Shown in pieces: positions 46,944 to 52,950 of a stretch of 53,168 nt of DNA. The position numbers and the translations under genes are program-made. The notes below the pieces were generated by a model that ran no database searches, was not told the DNA's origin, and was given only the letters and a program-made list of their open reading frames with translations. Within the stretch, counting starts at the first letter, position 1; each line of letters begins with the position of its first letter. The stretch spans positions 1-53,168 of IMG/VR virus record IMGVR_UViG_3300033153_001916; one strand, 5' to 3'. Source of the DNA: a virus.

Positions 46944-46977
46944 GCCCCCCGATGGGGGGCGGTCACTGATAACTTAA
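46944..46977 (+). promoter_or_regulatory. hairpin-core module 3
   Basis: GCCCCCC-gat-GGGGGGC (46944-46960) abuts GGTCACTGATAACTTAA (46961-46977); 11 nt to the ATG at 46989. Confidence 0.85.
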
Positions 46978-46988
46978 AGAAACGAATT

Positions 46989-47234
46989 ATGGACAACGTA
47001 AAAGAGCAATTGCTGTCAATGGAGATTGGTATCTACCAAGAAATCACATTCAGCAATGGTATACTTAAATCCACAAAAGAATTGTGCCGTATCGCAGAAG
47101 GCGAATGGGTAGTAGAATCTCATAGCTGTGGATGGTCTACAGCCTATATGAATCTAGATACAGCCGTAGCTTACCTAGAGGGAAAAATCAAGGGATACGA
47201 ACTAAGATGGGAGGACAACGAAATCATCCTATAA
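46989..47234 (+). CDS. small acidic early protein
   Basis: It encodes 81 residues: MDNVKEQLLSMEIGIYQEIT, then RIAEGEWVVESHSCGWSTAY and YLEGKIKGYELRWEDNEIIL. It looks like a compact beta-rich fold with a conserved-looking Trp/Cys patch. Function is unknown. Confidence 0.55.
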   Translation: MDNVKEQLLSMEIGIYQEITFSNGILKSTKELCRIAEGEWVVESHSCGWSTAYMNLDTAVAYLEGKIKGYELRWEDNEIIL

Positions 47235-47239
47235 ACTAA

Positions 47240-47273
47240 GAGGTGCAATGCACCTCGGTCACTGATAACTTAA
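47240..47273 (+). promoter_or_regulatory. hairpin-core module 4
   Basis: GAGGTGC-aat-GCACCTC (47240-47256) abuts GGTCACTGATAACTTAA (47257-47273); 11 nt to the ATG at 47285. Confidence 0.85.
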
Positions 47274-47284
47274 TTAAATGCTTT

Positions 47285-47533
47285 ATGAAAAATCATTTCG
47301 AAGAAATTAAATTTCACATCTTACTTGCTGAATACACTTCAACGAGGATTGAAGAAATGTCTGCAAATCGGATATTCAATTCAGGTAAAGAAGAAGGTGA
47401 CGACTTTGAATTTATTTACTCTTTACAAGATAACTACTTTGATAGAGTAATGAGATTGAGTGTAGGTCAATCTATGCCCTTTCTAACTAGCAGAGATGCA
47501 TCTTGGTACTCTGTAATTGTTAGGGTAAAATAA
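47285..47533 (+). CDS. small early protein of unknown function
   Basis: It encodes 82 residues from ATG 47285 (MKNHFEEIKFHILLAEYTST). The open frame extends upstream through module 4, but the module spacing fixes the start. Mixed helix and strand (DFEFIYSLQDNYFDRVMRLS; SRDASWYSVIVRVK), with an N-terminal helix. No family recognised. Confidence 0.55.
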   Translation: MKNHFEEIKFHILLAEYTSTRIEEMSANRIFNSGKEEGDDFEFIYSLQDNYFDRVMRLSVGQSMPFLTSRDASWYSVIVRVK

Positions 47534-47543
47534 CAAGATTCAA

Positions 47544-47577
47544 GAAGGGCAACGCCCTTCGGTTACTGATAACTTAA
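47544..47577 (+). promoter_or_regulatory. hairpin-core module 5
   Basis: GAAGGGC-aac-GCCCTTC (47544-47560) abuts GGTTACTGATAACTTAA (47561-47577); 11 nt to the ATG at 47589. The hairpin is the same as in module 2. Confidence 0.85.
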
Positions 47578-47588
47578 AACCTTTTACA

Positions 47589-47780
47589 ATGGAAAAGCTA
47601 ACAAACGAAATCATCGAACGCCTAGAATACGTAGATGGAGATGGCGTTGAATTCGAGGTATACCAAGATCCCGAAACCGGCAAATTATACTACGTAGAGA
47701 TTGAGATTGTGAGACACTTTGAATGCGCTGAAGCGATTGATGAGGCGAACGCAAATTTCATCATCGACCACAGATGTTAA
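47589..47780 (+). CDS. small acidic early protein
   Basis: It encodes 63 residues, strongly acidic: MEKLTNEIIERLEYVDGDGV, then EFEVYQDPETGKLYYVEIEI and ECAEAIDEANANFIIDHRC. The YVDGDGVEFEVYQDPETGKLYYVEI part reads as a beta hairpin pair. An anti-host DNA-mimic role would suit the charge, but that is a guess. Confidence 0.55.
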   Translation: MEKLTNEIIERLEYVDGDGVEFEVYQDPETGKLYYVEIEIVRHFECAEAIDEANANFIIDHRC

Positions 47781-47785
47781 GCAAA

Positions 47786-47818
47786 CCCTCCTGATGGAGG
47801 GGGTTACTGATAACTTAA
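47786..47818 (+). promoter_or_regulatory. hairpin-core module 6
   Basis: CCCTCC-tgat-GGAGGG (47786-47801) abuts GGTTACTGATAACTTAA (47802-47818); 11 nt to the ATG at 47830. Confidence 0.85.
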
Positions 47819-47829
47819 AATTATATATT

Positions 47830-48015
47830 ATGATACGAAGAAATTTAATTCATCAAGTAAGACACAAATTATCATCTACAAAACAAGAATTATTCTTGAT
47901 AAAGACAGCATTAGAAAAAGAAAAAGATGTTGTGTATGATAATTCAAAAGAAGAAATCGAAGAGCATCATTCTAAAATTGATGCAATACTTGAACAAATC
48001 GCACAAATAATATAA
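47830..48015 (+). CDS. small helical early protein
   Basis: It encodes 61 residues from ATG 47830: MIRRNLIHQVRHKLSSTKQE, then LFLIKTALEKEKDVVYDNSK and KIDAILEQIAQII. It is an all-helical hairpin. An open frame running in from 47719 crosses module 6 and is rejected. Function is unknown. Confidence 0.55.
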   Translation: MIRRNLIHQVRHKLSSTKQELFLIKTALEKEKDVVYDNSKEEIEEHHSKIDAILEQIAQII

Positions 48016-48016
48016 A

Positions 48017-48050
48017 GAAGGGCAATGCCCTTCGGTTACTGATAACTTAA
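48017..48050 (+). promoter_or_regulatory. hairpin-core module 7
   Basis: GAAGGGC-aat-GCCCTTC (48017-48033) abuts GGTTACTGATAACTTAA (48034-48050); 12 nt to the ATG at 48063. Confidence 0.85.
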
Positions 48051-48062
48051 TTTTATTGAACT

Positions 48063-48284
48063 ATGCTTTACGCAATGTACTACCAACTAGGAAATACCAT
48101 AACGTACATTATCTCAGGAGATAATTACGAGGACACCTACTACTACGAAATCGATGCCAACATCGATGATTTCAAGGTCATTGTATCACCTTTCGATTGT
48201 GATGATTCACCACAATTTAGAGACTACATCAAGCACCTGATTGAACGTGCAACGCCAACCAGATTTCACGTGGTGTACGAATAG
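48063..48284 (+). CDS. small acidic early protein
   Basis: It encodes 73 residues, Tyr- and Asp-rich: MLYAMYYQLGNTITYIISGD, then DTYYYEIDANIDDFKVIVSP and RDYIKHLIERATPTRFHVVY. Probably a small alpha/beta fold. Function is unknown. Confidence 0.55.
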   Translation: MLYAMYYQLGNTITYIISGDNYEDTYYYEIDANIDDFKVIVSPFDCDDSPQFRDYIKHLIERATPTRFHVVYE

Positions 48285-48289
48285 CAAAA

Positions 48290-48322
48290 GCCACCTTCGG
48301 GTGGCGGTTACTGATAACTTAA
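48290..48322 (+). promoter_or_regulatory. hairpin-core module 8
   Basis: GCCACC-ttcg-GGTGGC (48290-48305) abuts GGTTACTGATAACTTAA (48306-48322). The ATG at 48333 is 10 nt away; the ATG at 48327 would be only 4 nt away, outside the range of the other modules. Confidence 0.85.
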
Positions 48323-48332
48323 ATTGATGACT

Positions 48333-48701
48333 ATGAAAACTTTATTAGCTGTTATTGTAGCGCTGACCTTTGGGTCTTGCGCTCCAAATGTCTACGGAGA
48401 TTTATACGAGGTTACCAGCGTGGTAACTAAGCCGAACGAAGGACCTATTGAGGTCTACTCATCCGCTAGGGATTTCGTCCGCACCGATATCAAGATGACC
48501 AACGATAGCATCTTCCTGATGGAGGCTGTAGGTCAGGACAACAAATTGGTGGTGACTCAATCCTTCGACTACTTGAGTGTAGTGGACTTCAAAGAGGGCA
48601 ATAATGAAGAAGGTGAGCCATTCGAACTCTCACTAATTAATACCGACTCAACGTGTGTTACTACGTACTTGCTGTACGACCTAAATAACCACTACGAGTA
48701 G
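48333..48701 (+). CDS. early lipoprotein or exported protein
   Basis: From ATG 48333 it has 122 residues with a signal ending in a probable lipobox (MKTLLAVIVALTFGSC, Cys 16). The mature part is beta-rich (DLYEVTSVVTKPNEGPIEVY; KLVVTQSFDYLSVVDFKEGN). It is the only clearly exported protein of the small-gene string. An early surface lipoprotein suggests superinfection exclusion, which is inference only. Confidence 0.6.
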   Translation: MKTLLAVIVALTFGSCAPNVYGDLYEVTSVVTKPNEGPIEVYSSARDFVRTDIKMTNDSIFLMEAVGQDNKLVVTQSFDYLSVVDFKEGNNEEGEPFELSLINTDSTCVTTYLLYDLNNHYE

Positions 48702-48706
48702 TCTAA

Positions 48707-48741
48707 GAGGGGCAACAGCCCCTCGGTTACTGATAACTTAA
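48707..48741 (+). promoter_or_regulatory. hairpin-core module 9
   Basis: GAGGGGC-aaca-GCCCCTC (48707-48724) abuts GGTTACTGATAACTTAA (48725-48741); 12 nt to the ATG at 48754. Confidence 0.85.
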
Positions 48742-48753
48742 ATTGAATGCCTT

Positions 48754-49059
48754 ATGAACATTAAAACTATTTACAAGCTACAACGTGAGTACGGACTAGC
48801 TGATATGCAAGAAGCTATCAATACGGGTATGGCTTGGAAGCTAGAAGGTAGTGTAGGTCGAACTGCAATGCAGTTACTACGCTCAGGAGCTTGTTTACTA
48901 CCAAAGAAAGCCGTTATCGATGCATACGGCAACAAAGTACCAAGTAGAGACGAGGTAGTCTCAGGTACGTTAGGGAGCTTTGAGAATTCTGTAAACTTTT
49001 GGAGTGACGAATTCAACATCATAGAACTTGATGAAGCAATGTACTTTGAAGAGTACTAA
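48754..49059 (+). CDS. small early protein of unknown function
   Basis: It encodes 101 residues: MNIKTIYKLQREYGLADMQE, then LEGSVGRTAMQLLRSGACLL, PSRDEVVSGTLGSFENSVNF and an acidic end (NIIELDEAMYFEEY). Mostly helical. Its pattern recalls small conserved phage proteins of unknown role. Confidence 0.55.
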   Translation: MNIKTIYKLQREYGLADMQEAINTGMAWKLEGSVGRTAMQLLRSGACLLPKKAVIDAYGNKVPSRDEVVSGTLGSFENSVNFWSDEFNIIELDEAMYFEEY

Positions 49060-49065
49060 ACCTAC

Positions 49066-49102
49066 GGCCCTTTTAAGAGGGCCTTGGTTACTGATAACTT
49101 AA
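49066..49102 (+). promoter_or_regulatory. hairpin-core module 10
   Basis: GGCCC (49066-49070) pairs with GGGCC (49079-49083), with extra A-T pairs inside. After 2 nt comes GGTTACTGATAACTTAA (49086-49102); 11 nt to the ATG at 49114. Confidence 0.8.
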
Positions 49103-49113
49103 ACAAATGTATT

Positions 49114-49275
49114 ATGACTGCGAATGATTTTGCATCTATCTGCACCAGCGCCTCAGTTTCTGTAGCTGTAGCGCTAGAGAACAAACGTGTTGTTGAGCTC
49201 CTGAAGAAGGACAAGAAGCAACCATCAATTAATAACCAACTAATCCTTTCTGGATTGTTACAAACAGAATTTTGA
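49114..49275 (+). CDS. small helical early protein
   Basis: It encodes 53 residues from ATG 49114: MTANDFASICTSASVSVAVA, then LENKRVVELLKKDKKQPSIN and NQLILSGLLQTEF. The next gene starts 1 nt after its stop, so the two share module 10. Function is unknown. Confidence 0.5.
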   Translation: MTANDFASICTSASVSVAVALENKRVVELLKKDKKQPSINNQLILSGLLQTEF

Positions 49276-49276
49276 T

Positions 49277-49630
49277 ATGAACAAAGTAGATTTTATACAG
49301 CTGTTACAAGCGCACGACTGGACCTACCAGTACAGCGATGACCCCAGCAAGTACAAACGAGGTCAGGCTCAACGTGAAGCCATCAACAAGGCTAGAAAGG
49401 AGCTTGGCGTAGAGGGTGATGCCCTCTACGAAACCTACAGCAAAGTACCTGAGGCTAGAATCGTTATCCCGGTGAAAGCCGAACGCACTATGCCCAAGGT
49501 AATGTGCCGTAAGACCGGTCGTACCGGGCACTTAATCGATAAGAGCCCCAACGGATTTATGGAGGTTAGATTCAGCGATGGATACCGCACGGAATTCCTA
49601 CGCCATACCGACATCATCAAGCTAGGCTAA
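49277..49630 (+). CDS. early protein of unknown function
   Basis: It encodes 117 residues: MNKVDFIQLLQAHDWTYQYS, then KYKRGQAQREAINKARKELG (helical, basic) and a beta-rich C-terminus (RIVIPVKAERTMPKVMCRKT; GFMEVRFSDGYRTEFLRHTD). The first part could bind nucleic acid. Its stop codon lies in the loop of the module 11 hairpin. Confidence 0.55.
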   Translation: MNKVDFIQLLQAHDWTYQYSDDPSKYKRGQAQREAINKARKELGVEGDALYETYSKVPEARIVIPVKAERTMPKVMCRKTGRTGHLIDKSPNGFMEVRFSDGYRTEFLRHTDIIKLG

Positions 49631-49654
49631 GCCTAGTGGTTACTGATAACTTAA
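49622..49654 (+). promoter_or_regulatory. hairpin-core module 11 (stop codon in the loop)
   Basis: CTAGGC-taa-GCCTAG (49622-49636) holds the last codons and the TAA of the gene before it. GGTTACTGATAACTTAA follows at 49638-49654; 13 nt to the ATG at 49668. Confidence 0.8.
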
Positions 49655-49667
49655 ATTAAAACGTCTT

Positions 49668-49853
49668 ATGACAAATTTAGAAAAAGCAAAAGAATGGTTC
49701 GCTATGAACAGCTACGAGGTACACGTCGATAGATTTGACGGTGTAATTTCCGTAGGGATCGATGAGAACCTAATGGTTGAGATTAGTGATGCTGAAGTGA
49801 AGTTTAGAGCTGAACTTTGGGATGAAGCTGTAAAGCAAAGCAATGAACTATGA
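49668..49853 (+). CDS. small acidic early protein
   Basis: It encodes 61 residues: MTNLEKAKEWFAMNSYEVHV, then DRFDGVISVGIDENLMVEIS and KFRAELWDEAVKQSNEL. A helix-strand-strand-helix pattern. It overlaps the next gene by 4 nt (ATGA), so both depend on module 11. Confidence 0.55.
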   Translation: MTNLEKAKEWFAMNSYEVHVDRFDGVISVGIDENLMVEISDAEVKFRAELWDEAVKQSNEL

Positions 49854-50119
49854 AGACACGTGAAGAGATGTTGGTGATATTGGGAGAGCTGTTCCCTATC
49901 ACCGGAACTACTGAGGACTTCGATGGAAGCCAAGGTGGGATTTGGATTTGTGGCGAGTCTGGATACCTAAATGCTAGAGGTGTACGCTTCTTTGATTACT
50001 ACGCTGAGGATGAATCTTACGAGCTTGGCGTACTTACCAACCTGAGAAAACTTGCTAATAAGCACGGATGGTTCTTCGAATGGTACGATGCCGGAACTAT
50101 TATGGTGTACCCTGATTAG
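49850..50119 (+). CDS. early protein of unknown function
   Basis: It encodes 89 residues: MKTREEMLVILGELFPITGT, then DGSQGGIWICGESGYLNARG and LANKHGWFFEWYDAGTIMVY. Alpha/beta with many aromatics. It is translationally coupled to the gene before it. Its stop lies in the module 12 stem-loop. Confidence 0.55.
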   Translation: MKTREEMLVILGELFPITGTTEDFDGSQGGIWICGESGYLNARGVRFFDYYAEDESYELGVLTNLRKLANKHGWFFEWYDAGTIMVYPD

Positions 50120-50145
50120 GGTATGCCGGTTACTGATAACTTTAA
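50104..50145 (+). promoter_or_regulatory. hairpin-core module 12 (stop codon in the hairpin)
   Basis: GGTGTACCCT pairs with AGGGTATGCC (50104-50113, 50118-50127, including two G-U pairs). The TAG stop of the preceding gene is inside. The core follows directly with one extra T (GGTTACTGATAACTTTAA, 50128-50145); 12 nt to the ATG at 50158. Confidence 0.8.
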
Positions 50146-50157
50146 AAACAAATTGCT

Positions 50158-50601
50158 ATGGGACTAGATATGTACCTATTCAGAACTACTCACTTAAGAT
50201 TGACTAATGATGCGTCTACAAAGGAACTTAATTCAGCACACATCAAAGGGGAACGAATAACTAGGATAGTCGAGGAAATGGCTTATTGGAGAAAGGCAAA
50301 CCACATCCACAATTGGTTTGTTAAAAACGTTCAAGACGGCGAAGATGACTGCAATGAATACTATGTCACCAACGACCACATTAAAGAGCTTAACAAAGTT
50401 TGTAAGAGGGTCTTGGATGACAACTCTTTAGCGAAGGAGCTGTTACCTACAGCTAGTGGTTTCTTCTTTGGAGGCGTAGAGTACGACAAGTACTACTTTC
50501 ATTGGGTATCTCATACCCTAGAGGTAACTAATACGTTACTTGAGGAGATGGGGAGTTACAACTCATTTTCAGTCGACATTGTATACCAATCATCTTGGTA
50601 G
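50158..50601 (+). CDS. conserved phage protein of the MGLDMYL type
   Basis: It encodes 147 residues. It starts MGLDMYLFRTTHLR and has MAYWRKANHIHNWFVKNVQD, LLPTASGFFFGGVEYDKYYF and a C-terminal helix. This set of motifs is widespread in phages and prophages as a conserved hypothetical of about this length; I know no established function. Conserved Trp, His and Asp residues suggest a binding or catalytic pocket. It is the most recognisable product of the small-gene string. Confidence 0.7.
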   Translation: MGLDMYLFRTTHLRLTNDASTKELNSAHIKGERITRIVEEMAYWRKANHIHNWFVKNVQDGEDDCNEYYVTNDHIKELNKVCKRVLDDNSLAKELLPTASGFFFGGVEYDKYYFHWVSHTLEVTNTLLEEMGSYNSFSVDIVYQSSW

Positions 50602-50610
50602 AAAATTAAG

Positions 50611-50643
50611 GAGGGCATTGCCCTCTGGTTACTGATAACTTAA
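50611..50643 (+). promoter_or_regulatory. hairpin-core module 13
   Basis: GAGGGC-att-GCCCTC (50611-50625), 1 nt, then GGTTACTGATAACTTAA (50627-50643). The ATG at 50654 is 10 nt away; the ATG at 50648 would be 4 nt away and is less consistent with the other modules. Confidence 0.85.
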
Positions 50644-50653
50644 TTAAATGACT

Positions 50654-50917
50654 ATGAAATACGATTTAGAAGTAACAGGAGTAGTGTACACACAAACTCC
50701 TATGGGGACATCTTACAGATGCACAACGAACGTGGATGGTGTAACAATACACTACACTAGCATCATAGGGATAACCTTCATAGAGGGCACGTGGTCGAAG
50801 ATAAAACACTACCAGCACCTAACAGAGGCACAGCTAGAAAACCTGATCGATAAGTATGAGGAGAGTAAAAGCTTGCACGTTAACCAATTAAACAGTAGAT
50901 TTGACTATGGAAACTGA
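50654..50917 (+). CDS. small early protein of unknown function
   Basis: It encodes 87 residues from ATG 50654: MKYDLEVTGVVYTQTPMGTS, then YRCTTNVDGVTIHYTSIIGI and a C-terminal helix (LTEAQLENLIDKYEESKSLH). The first half is a beta sheet. It is the last gene to carry a full module, and it overlaps the next gene by 11 nt. Confidence 0.55.
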   Translation: MKYDLEVTGVVYTQTPMGTSYRCTTNVDGVTIHYTSIIGITFIEGTWSKIKHYQHLTEAQLENLIDKYEESKSLHVNQLNSRFDYGN

Positions 50918-51110
50918 ATTTATGAACAGCTTAAGCAAGGCTGAACTAAAAGCTGTTGAGCTAGGTTTGAGATTCCTATTGGATGACATAACAGAAGAGC
51001 TTAGGCACTACGAAGAGTCACGGATGGATGAAGCCGTGCAGACCTCAAGGGAGGTCTTAGAAGTACTTTATAGCGTACTTAAAAAGGTACGTGAAAAGGG
51101 GATGGAATAA
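50907..51110 (+). CDS. small helical acidic protein
   Basis: It encodes 67 residues from ATG 50907 (METEFMNSLSKAELKAVELG), all helical and acidic (DDITEELRHYEESRMDEAVQ) with a basic end (KKVREKGME). The overlap with the preceding gene suggests coupling. Function is unknown. Confidence 0.5.
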   Translation: METEFMNSLSKAELKAVELGLRFLLDDITEELRHYEESRMDEAVQTSREVLEVLYSVLKKVREKGME

Positions 51111-51115
51111 TACAT

Positions 51116-51259
51116 ATGACTATGAGAGAAGATTTAATTGAGGCGTTCAAGGATATGAATGTCGTTACCTTATTTATAATCGTAATGCTATTGCCAATGG
51201 CTATGGGTTACATTATAGTAACAGCTATTCAAAAGCTGTTCGGTTTATTCACTAGATAA
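51116..51259 (+). CDS. 47-residue membrane protein
   Basis: ATG 51116 (or 51122) to TAA 51259 gives MTMREDLIEAFKDMNVVTLF, then IIVMLLPMAMGYIIVTAIQK and LFGLFTR. A single hydrophobic helix (about 17-36) follows an acidic start. It lies in the gap between two coding genes and has typical composition. Function is unknown; an early membrane peptide could affect host physiology. Confidence 0.5.
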   Translation: MTMREDLIEAFKDMNVVTLFIIVMLLPMAMGYIIVTAIQKLFGLFTR

Positions 51260-51270
51260 AAACAAAAGAG

Positions 51271-51471
51271 ATGACAAAAGAAGAAACAATTCAGAAGATG
51301 AATGAAGGCACTAGCCTTATGACCAAGGGTCAAATGATGGATGAGCTGTACTCAGTAATCGAAAGGATGAAGAACAGAGCTGAAGCAGATTACGATGCTC
51401 TAAATCTGTTGGATGCAGTACGCATCGAATGTCTACTAGAGAACTACGAGATTCTAGCTAAGACTGAATAA
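51271..51471 (+). CDS. small helical protein
   Basis: It encodes 66 residues: MTKEETIQKMNEGTSLMTKG, then QMMDELYSVIERMKNRAEAD and LDAVRIECLLENYEILAKTE. All helix, acidic. It directly precedes the recombination genes and might be a partner, but nothing shows this. Confidence 0.5.
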   Translation: MTKEETIQKMNEGTSLMTKGQMMDELYSVIERMKNRAEADYDALNLLDAVRIECLLENYEILAKTE

Positions 51472-51493
51472 GTAACTAAATTAAATTAACTAT

Positions 51494-52075
51494 ATGACTT
51501 TAGGAGAAAAGCTGTCTTTGATACAGCAAGAATTCAAGGCTCAAAAGAGCCGTTACAACAGCTTTGGGAAGTACAACTTCCGTTCAGCTGAAGACATCTT
51601 AGAAGGGCTGAAACCCTTCAACAAGAAGTACAAGGTATACTTTGTGGTAAGGGAGAAGATAACGACCTCTTTCATCGGGGCAACAACTCCGGTGATGGTA
51701 TCTAAGGCTACCATATATGACATCGAAAGCGATGCATCAGTCTCAGCAACAGCTGTAGTGGGTGTTGACTTAGAACAGAAGGGGATGCAGACACCACAAT
51801 CATTTGGTAGTGCTTCTTCTTATGGGAAGAAGTACGCACTTGGAAACCTATTATTGATCGATGACACCGCAGATGCAGATGCTACGAACAGCCACGGCAA
51901 GTCCACAGCTCCGAGCAAAGCCCCTGCGAAGAAGGATGACAGCTTCCAACAGTCTATCGATTACTTGAAGTCCACTCCAGATGACAAGAAGGGAGCTGTA
52001 CTGCAGATGATTTTAGACAAATACGGCAACAAGTTTTCTGAGAAACAAGTAGCCGCACTTAGAAAGTTTGTCTAA
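51494..52075 (+). CDS. erf: ERF-family ssDNA annealing recombinase
   Basis: It encodes 193 residues. It has the ERF-type features FGKYNFRSAEDILEGLKP (about 24-41), a beta core (VYFVVREKITTSFIG; VMVSKATIYDIESDASVSAT) and the signature QSFGSASSYGKKYALGNLLL (about 97-116). A Ser/Pro/Ala/Lys linker and a small C-terminal helical unit (FSEKQVAALRKFV) follow. It anneals complementary single strands. It shares one base with the exonuclease gene, a classic two-component recombination system. Confidence 0.85.
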   Translation: MTLGEKLSLIQQEFKAQKSRYNSFGKYNFRSAEDILEGLKPFNKKYKVYFVVREKITTSFIGATTPVMVSKATIYDIESDASVSATAVVGVDLEQKGMQTPQSFGSASSYGKKYALGNLLLIDDTADADATNSHGKSTAPSKAPAKKDDSFQQSIDYLKSTPDDKKGAVLQMILDKYGNKFSEKQVAALRKFV

Positions 52076-52884
52076 TGGAGTTTGCTAAGTTATTGGTGGA
52101 GCGGACAGGTAAACCATACCTGTCCTACTCCGCCCTAAAATACGCCGCAGATGGTGGGAAACAGCAGGATATGAAGCTGTTTGAACTCTATGTGCGGGGG
52201 TTACTGAAGAAGGATAGCCCAGCGCTAACCTTCGGTAGCTTATACGATATGATGCTACTCGAACCTGAGAAGGTTGATGATAGCTTCTACGTTCTTGACG
52301 ACAGCGAAATCATCGCTGAGCTGAAAGACGAATACAAGAACCCTAGAGCCTCGAAAGCCTACAAGGAATGGAAGGCATCACAAGAATCGGGTGAGCGCAC
52401 TCAGGTGAACGAGGAGGATTGGCAGATGGCTGTCGATATGATTAATCGTTTGGACAGCTCCGAGATTGTGGACCCTGAGACCGGGGAGATGATCCCGGTA
52501 CGCAACTTCCTTCAGGGACAAGCTCAGGTTGAATTCAACACTTGGATAGAAGAGATACCGGTACGAGGTTTCTTCGATGTATTGGGTGACGGCTTCGTAA
52601 CGGACAGCAAGTCCACAAGAAATGTATATGGTTTCAAGTACGATGTCAAGTCTTTTGACTATGACATCCAAGCCTACATCTACACTCAGGTAGCGAAGAC
52701 AGATACCTTCTATTGGGTAGCTCAGGGCAAGTCTAAGCCCTATCTGACAGCTGTTTACAAAGCTTCTCCGCAGATTATTGCTTCTGGGGAGCGTAAGTTT
52801 TGGTCCGGCGTTAGAAACATTGAGAGATGGCTCCGAGACCCATCAAAGGGCACGGAGACATTTGCTATCTACCAAGAGATATAA
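52075..52884 (+). CDS. RecB/RecE-like PD-(D/E)XK exonuclease
   Basis: It encodes 269 residues. LSYSALKYAADGG at the start and LTFGSLYDMMLLEPEKV (about 51-67) are typical of phage RecE/DUF3799-type exonucleases. The active site lies at VRGFFDVLGDGFVTDSKSTR: Asp 168, then D-S-K at 177-179. The QxxxY-like helix is DIQAYIYTQVA (about 198-207). It resects dsDNA ends to give single strands for the ERF protein. The ATG overlaps the erf stop. Confidence 0.82.
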   Translation: MEFAKLLVERTGKPYLSYSALKYAADGGKQQDMKLFELYVRGLLKKDSPALTFGSLYDMMLLEPEKVDDSFYVLDDSEIIAELKDEYKNPRASKAYKEWKASQESGERTQVNEEDWQMAVDMINRLDSSEIVDPETGEMIPVRNFLQGQAQVEFNTWIEEIPVRGFFDVLGDGFVTDSKSTRNVYGFKYDVKSFDYDIQAYIYTQVAKTDTFYWVAQGKSKPYLTAVYKASPQIIASGERKFWSGVRNIERWLRDPSKGTETFAIYQEI

Positions 52885-52889
52885 GTGTA

Positions 52890-52897
52890 TAAATTTG
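52890..52897 (+). promoter_or_regulatory. -7-like element (TAAATTTG) after the exonuclease gene
   Basis: It fits TAnnTTTG. Its TTTG (52894-52897) also serves as a -33 element for the next promoter, so its own activity is uncertain. Confidence 0.35.
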
Positions 52898-52925
52898 TTT
52901 ATTAATCGGAGACAACATACATTTG
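52894..52925 (+). promoter_or_regulatory. promoter of the SSB-like gene
   Basis: TTTG at 52894-52897, 20 nt, then TACATTTG at 52918-52925 match the Bacteroidetes -33/-7 pair. The ATG is at 52951. Confidence 0.6.
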
Positions 52926-52938
52926 TCTCACAACTTAA
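52909..52938 (+). promoter_or_regulatory. palindrome over the SSB promoter, plus AACTTAA leader
   Basis: GAGACAA (52909-52915) and TTGTCTC (52923-52929) form a perfect inverted repeat that covers the -7 element, suiting a repressor site or an RNA hairpin. AACTTAA at 52932-52938 ends 12 nt before the ATG, the same spacing as in the modules. Confidence 0.5.
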
Positions 52939-52950
52939 ATTTAATTAGTT

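Noticed and set aside
46366-50643. CRISPR-like repeat array
   Set aside because: The repeats are about 170-580 bases apart with genes between them, and only the 17-mer is constant. There are no unit-length spacers and no cas genes.
46366-50643. Modules as simple intrinsic terminators
   Set aside because: No T-run follows the hairpins; a constant GGTTACTGATAACTTAA follows instead, and the spacing to the next ATG is fixed. The hairpins might still mark 3' ends by another mechanism.
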